From contig JAEEJK010000092.1 in assembly GCA_016281815.1 (NCBI GenBank), forward strand, positions 1-49,705: a stretch of DNA of 49,705 nt. The letters run 5' to 3'. The number at the start of each line of letters is the position of its first letter. Position 1 is the first letter of the stretch. The DNA is from Prevotella sp. GTDB taxonomy: Bacteria; Bacteroidota; Bacteroidia; Bacteroidales; Bacteroidaceae. This document shows, piece after piece, positions 43,081 to 49,705 of this stretch. The notes beneath the pieces are model-generated. The model saw only the letters and a list, made by a program, of their open reading frames with translations. It did not search any database and had not been told where the DNA came from. Both the position numbers and the translations under genes were made by a program.

Positions 43081-44920
43081 AGACAGGATGGTTGGTGCCG
43101 CCGAGCAGTTGGGGGATGAGATCGGCCATGCCCAGTCGGCGCAGTTCGCGCTCGATGCGCTGGCGTTCCTCGGGCTTGTACCAGAAGAAGAACATGCGTT
43201 GGGCGAGTTTCTCCTGCTGGCTCTTGGCACTGAAAACGGGTTTGAGGGTGTAGGGGTCAAGGCCTGTGTACCACATCTCGGTGCTGATGGTCATCGGTGT
43301 GGGTGTGAAATCCTGCACCTGCTCCAACTGGAAGTCAAGGCGTTTGGTGATGAGGGCGAGACGGGCCATGTCCGCCTCATGGCAACCCGGATGGCTGCTG
43401 ATGAAATAAGGGATGATCTGTTGGCGTAGACCCTCGCGGCGGTTGATGTCGTCGAACAGCCGTTTGAAGGTTTCAAACTGCGTGAAGGGAGGCTTGCGCA
43501 TCAGCATCAGCACCTCGTCGCTGGTGTGCTCCGGAGCCACTTTCAGACGGCCGCTCACATGGTGGCAGATCAGTTCACGCGTATAGGCGGCGGTGGCAGC
43601 ATCGGTGGCCTCGTCGCCACTCTTGTGCAGCAGCAGGTCGTAGCGTACACCGCTGCCAATGAAGGTTTTTTTGATGCCGGGAATCCTGTCAACAGCCTGA
43701 TACAGGTCGAGCAGGGCTTGGGGATTGGTGTCGAGATTGCGGCAGATCTGAGGATGGATGCAGGAAGGCCGCTTGCAACGCTCACATTTCGTCTTGTCCT
43801 TGCCGCCCATGCCGTACATGTTGGCGGAGGGACCGCCCAGGTCGCTCAGATATCCTTTGAAATCATCGAGGGCAGCCACTTCCCGTACCTCGCGAAGGAT
43901 GCTCTCCTTGCTGCGGGAGGCGATGAACTTGCCCTGGTGGGCGCTGATGGTGCAGAAGGCGCAGCCGCCGAAGCATCCACGGTGGATGTTCACCGAGTGC
44001 TTGATCATCTCGTATGCGGGGATGCGCTTGTTCTTGTATTTGGGGTGTGGCAGCCGGGTGTAGGGATAGGCAAAAGAGGCATCCACCTCCTCGGTGGTCA
44101 TCGGGGGATAAGGCGGGTTGACCACGGTGTAGCGGTGCCCGGTCTGTTGGATGAGCCGCTGGGCATGAATCTTGTTCGACTCTTCCTCGATATGGCGGTA
44201 GTTCTCTGCCTCACAGCGCTTGCTGTCCAGACAAGCCTCATGGCTGTGGAGCACGATGTCATCGGCGGTGATGCCGCCTGGGATTTGGTCGCGGTCTGCG
44301 ATGAAGACTGTCTGGGGCAGTGTGTGTGCATCAGCCATCGTACCGCCTTGTGAGAGCAGGGCGCAGAGTTCGGTGATACCTCGCTCTCCCATGCCGTAGA
44401 TGATCATGTCGGCGCCAGAGTCGTAGAGGATGCAGCGGCGCAGACGGTCTTGCCAGTAGTCGTAATGGGTGAGACGGCGCATCGAGGCCTCAATGCCGCC
44501 GAGCACCACGGGCACATCGGGATAGAGTTTTTTGAGAATTTGGGTGTAGACGATGGTGGGGTATTCGGGACGGCAGTCGTGGCGCCCGTCGGGACTGTAG
44601 GCATCCTCAGAGCGCAGCCGTCGGTTGGCGGTATATTTGTTCACCATCGAGTCCATGCAACCGGGAGAGATGCCGAAAAACAGACGGGGACGTCCCAACT
44701 TTTTAAAGTCACGGAAGTCGCCATGCCAGTCGGGCTGGGGCACGATGGCCACACGCCAGCCTGCCGCCTCGATGGCACGGCCAACAACGGCGGCACCGAA
44801 GGAGGGGTGGTCGACGTATGCATCGCCGGAGAACAGGATGACATCCAGTCCATCCCATCCCCGCAACTCCACTTCCTTCTTGGTTGTGGGAAGCCATTCG
44901 CTCAGCCGGTGCTCTGCCAT
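42995..44920 (-). CDS. ygiQ: YgiQ-family radical SAM protein
   Basis: 641 residues, the usual family length. The SAM-cluster motif CFGGCAFC (CX3CX2C) is intact in HRGCFGGCAFCTISAHQGKF. Upstream are the family features VILFSGDAYVDHPSFG and LGGIEASMRRLTHYDYWQDRL, downstream KCERCKRPSCIHPQICRNL with an extra Cys cluster, and SSHPGC. The function of YgiQ is unknown although it is widespread. Cytoplasmic. The C-terminus (KPRDVRGRHRRDR) is very basic and lies in DNA shared with the next gene's start (86-nt overlap), suggesting coupled translation. Confidence 0.93.
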   Translation of the reverse strand: MAEHRLSEWLPTTKKEVELRGWDGLDVILFSGDAYVDHPSFGAAVVGRAIEAAGWRVAIVPQPDWHGDFRDFKKLGRPRLFFGISPGCMDSMVNKYTANRRLRSEDAYSPDGRHDCRPEYPTIVYTQILKKLYPDVPVVLGGIEASMRRLTHYDYWQDRLRRCILYDSGADMIIYGMGERGITELCALLSQGGTMADAHTLPQTVFIADRDQIPGGITADDIVLHSHEACLDSKRCEAENYRHIEEESNKIHAQRLIQQTGHRYTVVNPPYPPMTTEEVDASFAYPYTRLPHPKYKNKRIPAYEMIKHSVNIHRGCFGGCAFCTISAHQGKFIASRSKESILREVREVAALDDFKGYLSDLGGPSANMYGMGGKDKTKCERCKRPSCIHPQICRNLDTNPQALLDLYQAVDRIPGIKKTFIGSGVRYDLLLHKSGDEATDAATAAYTRELICHHVSGRLKVAPEHTSDEVLMLMRKPPFTQFETFKRLFDDINRREGLRQQIIPYFISSHPGCHEADMARLALITKRLDFQLEQVQDFTPTPMTISTEMWYTGLDPYTLKPVFSAKSQQEKLAQRMFFFWYKPEERQRIERELRRLGMADLIPQLLGGTNHPVYEKNNHRRTTTDREKKPRDVRGRHRRDR

Positions 44921-44924
44921 GGTT

Positions 44925-45266
44925 TTATTCTGCTGTCGGCTCAGGCTGCTCTTCAGAGGTCGTGTCTTTCATGTGCTCCGGTTCCCATTGCCTATAGAGG
45001 GCAATCAGGTTGGAAAGACCCGTGGCTTTCATGTTGCTGTGGTAGATCACGTCGAAGCACAGGTCGAGCAGGTTTTTGTCGCTGCCGCCTTCGTTGGAAA
45101 GAATCGACCTGATGGTCAGTTTCAATTTGTCAAGCACACCCTCATCGATGATGCCGTTGCTGCCTACCAGTTGGTCGAGCAGTTGATAGCGCTGGAGGGT
45201 TTCTAAATGGGTGTCACTCACCTCGATGGTGCGGGTCCCCGATTGGTTGGTCACAATTTTGTACAT
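44925..45266 (-). CDS. Small hypothetical protein, 113 aa
   Basis: Helical, no signal peptide or membrane segment. It begins MYKIVTNQSGTRTIEVSDTHLETLQRYQLL and ends in an acidic tail (MKDTTSEEQPEPTAE). I recognise no family. It ends 4 nt before the ygiQ start, so the two are co-transcribed. A repeat-rich gap separates it from the golvesin-type gene upstream. Confidence 0.65.
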   Translation of the reverse strand: MYKIVTNQSGTRTIEVSDTHLETLQRYQLLDQLVGSNGIIDEGVLDKLKLTIRSILSNEGGSDKNLLDLCFDVIYHSNMKATGLSNLIALYRQWEPEHMKDTTSEEQPEPTAE

Positions 45267-45274
45267 ATCTTGAG

Positions 45275-45455
45275 GATTTAGGATTTAGGATTAAGAATTA
45301 AGAATTAAGGATTAAGGATTAAGAATTATGATTACTCCTTTTTGCTTTCTTTGCTACTTGATATCTTTATCCATTTTTCTATTTTCTATTCTATCTATTA
45401 CATCTATTACATCTATAACATCTATTCAGTCTATAACATCTATCATGTCTATCTC
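45275..45455. repeat. Two short tandem repeat tracts in one intergenic gap
   Basis: Heptamers AGGATTT/AGGATTA/AGAATTA occur about eight times at 45275-45332, and nonamers ATCTATTAC/ATCTATAAC about seven times at 45386-45452. Both lie between the 113-aa gene and the golvesin-type gene. No promoter or RNA gene is visible. Confidence 0.8.
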
Positions 45456-45461
45456 CTCTGC

Positions 45462-48365
45462 CTACTTCAGCAGATAGTTTAAGATTCCTCTCATGATGGC
45501 ACCGCGTGCGCGGCTGTCCTTGATACATTCCAAAGGGAAGCCGATGGTGAAGCAGCGGTAGTCGTTGCCACTGTAGGCGACAGCGGCATTGCGGCCGTCA
45601 GCATAGCGCATCACGCAGTAGGAGGTGGAGAGTGGACTGAGGATATCAGGAGCGGTGGCAGCGTAGTGAGTTTCGTTGAGGGTGCGCCATGTGTCGAAGG
45701 CCATGCCCAGTCCCTGGACTACGCCGTTGGTGTTGTTTCGGTCGCTGCCGTCATACCGCAGTTTGAGCACATTGGCCAGGAAGCGCCGCTCCGCATCGCT
45801 CGTCATATCGCTGCCCACATACGAGCCGCTCACTAGCAGACTGCCATGGTCGCGGGTGAAGGCGGTGAGGCGTTGCTGCATGGCCGGTGAGAAACTCTTG
45901 TACATCAGCAGCGAGTGGCCGTCGTCTTTCTCCAGACCAAGCAGCAGGTCAATGCAGTCGATATCGTTGGTCTTCATCTTCCCGCTCTCAAGTGCCTCAC
46001 TGGAGCAACTGACGATGTTGTATTTCTTGGCGCTGTGGATGGCAGTAGCATGCTCACGCACATAGTTGAAATCGTTTCCGGCAATGAACTGGCCCACCAG
46101 TTCCTCACCGCAGTATCCGAGGGCTCCTTCGCCCTCACGGCCGCGGCGGTTGTTGTCAAAAACGGTCTGTCGGCCGCTCCATCCTGCCATGCGTCCGCGG
46201 GTCACGCCAGGGTCGAGGTCGATATCGAATCCCTTGTTGTTGCCTGTGTCGATGACGGCAGGTGATGACAACCGGTGGAATCCGTTGACCACCAGCACGG
46301 TCTTGCGTGCATCGGGCTGGTAGGCGGCAGACAGCACTTCGGTGGGGAAACTCTCCCCGCCTTTGTTCGCGGCGGTCACACGGAAGTGATAGAGTTGGCC
46401 GGGTTGGATGTTCACCGAGCATGAGGTGCCCTTTACCACCACACCGTTGTCAAAGTCCATGTCGTCGATGGCGGTGTAGACAATGTATTCTGAGGGGTTG
46501 GCAGAAGGTTCCTGCGGGTCTTTCACCGGATTCCAACTGAGTTTCAGTTTGCCACGTGAGTTCATGTCCATGCGGAAATTGCGGGGAGCCAGAGGCTGTA
46601 CCACACTTTTCTCTCCGTGCATCTCGTTGACGAAGCGCAGCACCGTCTTGTAGATGGAGCGGGCGAGCGTGAAGCGGAAGTTGGGGTCGAGGCCGTAGCG
46701 CATGTCGCCGAAATTCTGGTGCGACAGGATTTCCAGTATCGACGAGGGCACAGCCGGCTCACGCGTCTCGTTGTAGTTGCGGTCGTAGACCACGCGTCGT
46801 CTCCATTTGCCGTATTTGGCGTTGAGGTCAGCCCAGGCATTGTAGAGCAGCGCGTCGGCAAGGTCGTGTGATGCCATTCTTGAGATGCCGGCATCGAGTT
46901 TGCCATTATAGAAATCGGTGGTGCAGATGCCGAGAGTTCCCACGAAGTCATTGCCGCCTGTCTTGTCGTAGCCCGCATCGCTGTGGACAGACAGCATCAG
47001 TTCTATCGGCACATGTTGGCCACGGCGGTTGGGAACGAAGACGGAACCTCCTGACAGCCAGTTGCTAAACAGGGAACGGGCGTTGAGGTCGTCGTTATAG
47101 TCGTTGGAGTTGCCGAATTTGTTGTATACGCTGTCCGGAGCACCTGCCCATTGGGCGAAATAACGGGTGCCCTCCAGGCAGCGGGGCACGCCGCTCACTT
47201 TGCCGCCACGCACGATGTTGCCCATGCCTCCGCCGAAGCGCACGGCATCGGCAGTCACCACGCCGCGCTCCTTGCTGTAGTTGTTCACCATCACCATGTT
47301 GCGGTTGCTGCTGCCTTTTTCAAACTCGAAGGTGCCGAGGTAGACCCATGTGCTGCCTCCCATGCGCTGGTTGACCTTGAAGTCGGTGCGGCGTCCCTTG
47401 TGCCACACGCTGTATTGCGCGTCGTCCACCGATTGGGGAAGGGTCTGATAACTCACATATACGGCATAACGGCCTTCCTCGGGGATGTTGGGCTGATAGA
47501 TGATTTGGCTGACCTGTCTGCTCGATGTGGTCTGTGCCACGCGGGCACTACCGGCATGGAAGGGGTTCTCTCCGTTGCCATAGGTGCCGCTGTGTCGGGC
47601 ATAACCGCGCTCCTGGGTGTTGCCCCAAGGTTGCTGTCCGTTGTATTCGGCATAACCGCTGTGGGGGGAGTCGTCATTGTCTATGATGACCTCGTTCTTC
47701 TGCCAGTCGCGCTCACGGGGCGACCATACGATGGCCCCTGCGTTCTCAAGCATGGGCATGAGGTAGGGGATGACCACAGTCTGTGTGAACAGATCCTCGG
47801 TGGTGCAGAACAGGTTGGGGCGCTGCCATTTCCAGCGTCCTACCTTCTGGTCATAGTAACGTCCGTGGCTGGCGGCGATGGTGAGGTGCCGGCCGTCCAG
47901 ACCATGGCTGATGTCGTTGGGGCGGGAGGCACGGGTCACCCAGGGCTTGCCCTTGTAGTCGATGTTGCCCCATTGCCGGCTGCGGTCTTGGCGGTCGCGA
48001 TGGCGGTTGGGCACCAGGTCGTCAATCAGTCTGCCGTGGGTATACAGCCTCAGGTCATAGCCGTGATAGGCTTTGGGGATGATATTCTTGATTCTCGAAT
48101 AGATACTTTTCACTATCTCAGGAGTGAATTCCTGTTCGCCAAACCGCTCCGTGGCCGTGATTTTGACAACACGCGAGTTATTGTCCACGTCGATGCCGCT
48201 GAGGCTGGCAGTGACGGGGAATCCTGAATAGCCGTTGCCGTAGTTCTGGAAAAAACTCCGCAAAGCCTGTTCCATATTTGAGCGGTCGGCAGATGTTTGG
48301 GCCAGAGAACTCACAGCCAACAATGTGGTGGCCATGGCTATGGTCAGTAATCTCAATGTTCTCAT
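45462..48365 (-). CDS. Exported protein with N-acetylmuramoyl-L-alanine amidase-like and golvesin C-terminal-type domains
   Basis: 967 residues with signal peptide MRTLRLLTIAMATTLLAVSSLAQ. A catalytic-domain region has HLTIAASHGRYYDQKVGRWKW, then a golvesin-like beta domain (PEEGRYAVYVSYQTLPQSV and GSTWVYLGTFEFEKG, about 290-365) that inserts before a later LMLSVHSDAGYDKTGGNDFVGTLGI, a zinc-amidase-like SVHSDA strand, and an E at SSILEILSHQNFGDM. A fibronectin-type III domain follows (about 600-690), then a C-terminal Rossmann-like half (VLVVNGFHRLSSPAVID) to residue 967. The combination is common in Bacteroidales, annotated as golvesin-type or xanthan-lyase-like. It likely acts on peptidoglycan or a surface glycan; the assignment of the catalytic part is from motif shape. 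Confidence 0.75.
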   Translation of the reverse strand: MRTLRLLTIAMATTLLAVSSLAQTSADRSNMEQALRSFFQNYGNGYSGFPVTASLSGIDVDNNSRVVKITATERFGEQEFTPEIVKSIYSRIKNIIPKAYHGYDLRLYTHGRLIDDLVPNRHRDRQDRSRQWGNIDYKGKPWVTRASRPNDISHGLDGRHLTIAASHGRYYDQKVGRWKWQRPNLFCTTEDLFTQTVVIPYLMPMLENAGAIVWSPRERDWQKNEVIIDNDDSPHSGYAEYNGQQPWGNTQERGYARHSGTYGNGENPFHAGSARVAQTTSSRQVSQIIYQPNIPEEGRYAVYVSYQTLPQSVDDAQYSVWHKGRRTDFKVNQRMGGSTWVYLGTFEFEKGSSNRNMVMVNNYSKERGVVTADAVRFGGGMGNIVRGGKVSGVPRCLEGTRYFAQWAGAPDSVYNKFGNSNDYNDDLNARSLFSNWLSGGSVFVPNRRGQHVPIELMLSVHSDAGYDKTGGNDFVGTLGICTTDFYNGKLDAGISRMASHDLADALLYNAWADLNAKYGKWRRRVVYDRNYNETREPAVPSSILEILSHQNFGDMRYGLDPNFRFTLARSIYKTVLRFVNEMHGEKSVVQPLAPRNFRMDMNSRGKLKLSWNPVKDPQEPSANPSEYIVYTAIDDMDFDNGVVVKGTSCSVNIQPGQLYHFRVTAANKGGESFPTEVLSAAYQPDARKTVLVVNGFHRLSSPAVIDTGNNKGFDIDLDPGVTRGRMAGWSGRQTVFDNNRRGREGEGALGYCGEELVGQFIAGNDFNYVREHATAIHSAKKYNIVSCSSEALESGKMKTNDIDCIDLLLGLEKDDGHSLLMYKSFSPAMQQRLTAFTRDHGSLLVSGSYVGSDMTSDAERRFLANVLKLRYDGSDRNNTNGVVQGLGMAFDTWRTLNETHYAATAPDILSPLSTSYCVMRYADGRNAAVAYSGNDYRCFTIGFPLECIKDSRARGAIMRGILNYLLK

Positions 48366-48405
48366 TTACATTTCCAATCTTTATGGCTAGTCTTGCTAGT
48401 CTTTC

Positions 48406-48957
48406 TTATATCTTAAATTTCTCGGGCCGCTTGCCCTTGTAGTCTTTGAAATATTGCTTGATGTGTGTGAGGTCGCCCTCAATATCATCGGTAGGGATGA
48501 AGGTTTCGGTACATTCGATCAGTTTGCGCTCATAGTCGACGCCATAGAGCAGGATGGGGATGCCGGCCTTTTGGGCGATGACCAGAAAACCGCGTTTCCA
48601 GTCGGCATTGGCGGAGCGGGTGCCCTCAGGGGTGATGCAAAGTTTGAATTGCTCCATCGTTCTCGCTTCTGCAGCGAGATTGTCGGTCATGCTCGTACGT
48701 TTCGTGCGGTAGACCGGGATACCGCCCAAACGGCGGAACAAAGGTCCCAAAGGCCAGAAAAACCATTCCTTTTTCATGAGAAAATTGATTTTCCAGCCTT
48801 CTGCTCCGGAATACAGTTGTCCGAGAAGAAAGTCCCAGTTGCTCGTATGTGGAGCGAGACAGATGATGTATTTGTCGGGATGGGGCTCGGTGATGTTCTT
48901 GCGCCACCCCATTCTTTTATACAAGAGCCAGTTGCAAAATCTCTTCCAGACCCCCAT
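48406..48957 (-). CDS. Lysophosphatidate (1-acylglycerol-3-phosphate) acyltransferase-like protein
   Basis: 183 residues. The acyltransferase HX4D motif is present in APHTSNWDFLL (H and D in HTSNWD), then PEGTRS, the second conserved block (FPEGTRS-like), and GGIPVYR; these are PlsC features. Such enzymes place a second acyl chain on lysophosphatidic acid, or acylate related lipids. Length is shorter than PlsC (about 240), like a compact group in Bacteroidales. It begins 2 nt after the 109-aa gene's stop and precedes the golvesin-type gene by 40 nt. Cytoplasmic side of the inner membrane. Confidence 0.88.
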   Translation of the reverse strand: MGVWKRFCNWLLYKRMGWRKNITEPHPDKYIICLAPHTSNWDFLLGQLYSGAEGWKINFLMKKEWFFWPLGPLFRRLGGIPVYRTKRTSMTDNLAAEARTMEQFKLCITPEGTRSANADWKRGFLVIAQKAGIPILLYGVDYERKLIECTETFIPTDDIEGDLTHIKQYFKDYKGKRPEKFKI

Positions 48958-48959
48958 TT

Positions 48960-49232
48960 CTATTCACTCATGTTAGTGATGTGGTCTATGATTTCGGAGA
49001 TTTCCTCTGCGAAAGCATTGGCCAGATGGTCGTAATACTTTTTGGGGGGCATTCCTGGCTCGGGATGCGAGATGCGGCTGATAAAGTCGTCGCGGGTGGC
49101 AAGGATAGAGGCTAACAGTGCTTCTGTGTTGGCTTCATCGGTTTTCCCATGATAGAGTGACATCGCCACGCACTCGGCGAAAATGTCACTGCAGATGGCG
49201 TTGATGGTCTTTTTCAGATCTTTCTTGTTCAT
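48960..49232 (-). CDS. Small hypothetical protein, 90 aa
   Basis: About 90 residues from the ATG at 49232 (MNKKDLKKTINAICSDIFAECVAMSLYHG); a frame from 49289 adds an unlikely 19 residues. All helical, no signal peptide, ending HLANAFAEEISEIIDHITNMSE. I recognise no family. It runs directly into the acyltransferase gene with a 2-nt gap. A -7 box TATCTTTG is seen at 49294-49287. Confidence 0.7.
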   Translation of the reverse strand: MNKKDLKKTINAICSDIFAECVAMSLYHGKTDEANTEALLASILATRDDFISRISHPEPGMPPKKYYDHLANAFAEEISEIIDHITNMSE

Positions 49233-49286
49233 GATGTTTTTCCTTTCATTAGGGGTTCCCTCATAGAGGAAACTTGGTTGTAAAGG

Positions 49287-49294
49287 CAAAGATA
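49287..49294 (-). promoter_or_regulatory. -7 box upstream of the 90-aa gene
   Basis: TATCTTTG on the minus strand (49294-49287) is a full match; no clear -33 box lies at the usual distance. Start codon about 55 nt downstream. Confidence 0.4.
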
Positions 49295-49299
49295 ACTAT

Positions 49300-49429
49300 T
49301 TTTTCCCAATCACCATGCAATTTTGCAGAATTCTTTTTCTTTTTTGGGAAAAATCACGAAAGACAGTATATGCTATCCCGAATTATCGAATGACAAGAAT
49401 GTTTTCAACACAAAGATACAAAGGCACAG
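49300..49429. other. Rest of the terminal intergenic gap
   Basis: A/T-rich sequence; part of it (about 49405-49440) is a CACAAAGATACAAAGGCACAGAGA-like sequence related to the terminator repeat near 32640. No gene is supported between 49233 and the window end. Confidence 0.5.
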
Positions 49430-49705
49430 AGATTTATTCTCGAACTAAAGAATTCAAGTTTTTTCTTGTGCTCACCAATTCTCCAATTCTCCAATTCGGG
49501 ATTTTTTCTCACTCTAATTATCGAATTAAAGAATTTTCTGTGCTCACCAATTTTCCAATTCTCTAATTCGGGATTTTTTCTCACGAATTATCGAATTAAT
49601 GAATTTTCTTGTGCACACCAATTCTCTAATTCTTTAATTCGGGATTTTTTCTCATGAATTATCGAATTAAAGAATTTCCTGTGCTCACTAATTCTCTAAT
49701 TCTTA
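49430..49705. repeat. Tandem repeat of 71-72 bp, about four copies, running off the window end
   Basis: The landmark CGGGATTTTTTCTCA begins at 49497, 49569 and 49640, giving periods of 72 and 71 bp. Each unit has AATTATCGAATTAA, GAATTTTC, TGTGCTCACCAATT, and AATTCTCTAATTC-like runs. The last copy is cut by the window end. A/T-rich; no credible ORF. Confidence 0.85.

Noticed and set aside
47151..48227. 358-codon open frame on the plus strand
   Set aside because: Antisense to the golvesin/amidase-type gene; repetitive His/Ala/Gly/Val composition and no recognisable domain.

Overview
The window looks like a chromosomal segment of a gut or rumen Bacteroidales bacterium, most like the Prevotella/Segatella/Xylanibacter group. 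Signs of this are Bacteroidetes-type promoters (TTTG, about 20 nt, TAnnTTTG), almost no Shine-Dalgarno sequences (ssb is the exception), a GldE homologue, an OMP_b-brl_3-type TonB-dependent receptor, CAZymes with Bacteroidales signal peptides, dockerin-like repeats outside any cellulosome, and intergenic spaces full of short tandem repeats and dispersed palindromes. I see no phage, no intact insertion sequence, no CRISPR array and no rRNA.

Region by region. 1-1.9 kb: two 170-bp-spaced copies of a multi-hairpin repeat, then a minus-strand group made of a microbial PARG-like ADP-ribose hydrolase, an unlisted 55-aa membrane peptide, and a 111-aa ORF ending in the start of an ADP-ribosylglycohydrolase domain. 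2.0-8.4 kb: a giant secreted protein (about 2,125 aa) with dockerin, vWA-like and FN3-like modules and five tandem Fib_succ_major-type domains, whose C-terminal segments look like variable regions of diversity-generating retroelements (DGRs). 8.4-14.1 kb: an exported hypothetical protein with a possible frameshifted tail, and the ViaA/RavA (VWA/MoxR AAA+) pair, with a repeated hairpin-ended element in two of the gaps. 14.1-17.3 kb: an operon of iron-dependent alcohol dehydrogenase, epimerase-like SDR and AEC permease. 17.3-26 kb: a carbohydrate operon of GH9, GH43, a double GH43 and a TonB-dependent receptor. 26-38.4 kb: PepSY-like protein, exported proteins, Ogt-type DNA repair enzyme, GH3, dual-specificity-type phosphatase, AmmeMemoRadiSam-type radical SAM enzyme, HAD hydrolase, CE1-like esterase and a dockerin fragment. 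38.5-38.9 kb: four tRNAs (Gly-Leu-Leu-Gly). 38.9-42.3 kb: unknown protein, ssb, gldE, phytase-like protein. 42.3-49.7 kb (minus): PP2C-like protein, YgiQ radical SAM protein, a small unknown, a golvesin/amidase-type exported protein, a lysophosphatidate acyltransferase-like protein, a small unknown, and finally a 71-72-bp tandem repeat running off the end.

How the parts relate. GH9, the GH43 domains, GH3 and the CE1-like esterase suggest plant cell-wall polysaccharide use, with the TonB receptor importing products; no SusD is present, so this is not a canonical PUL. The giant protein and the golvesin-type protein are surface or exported molecules. The most unusual signals are the five DGR-like variable domains in one polypeptide, the repeated multi-hairpin elements, and an SSR leader shared, together with the first codons, by two unrelated secreted-protein genes.
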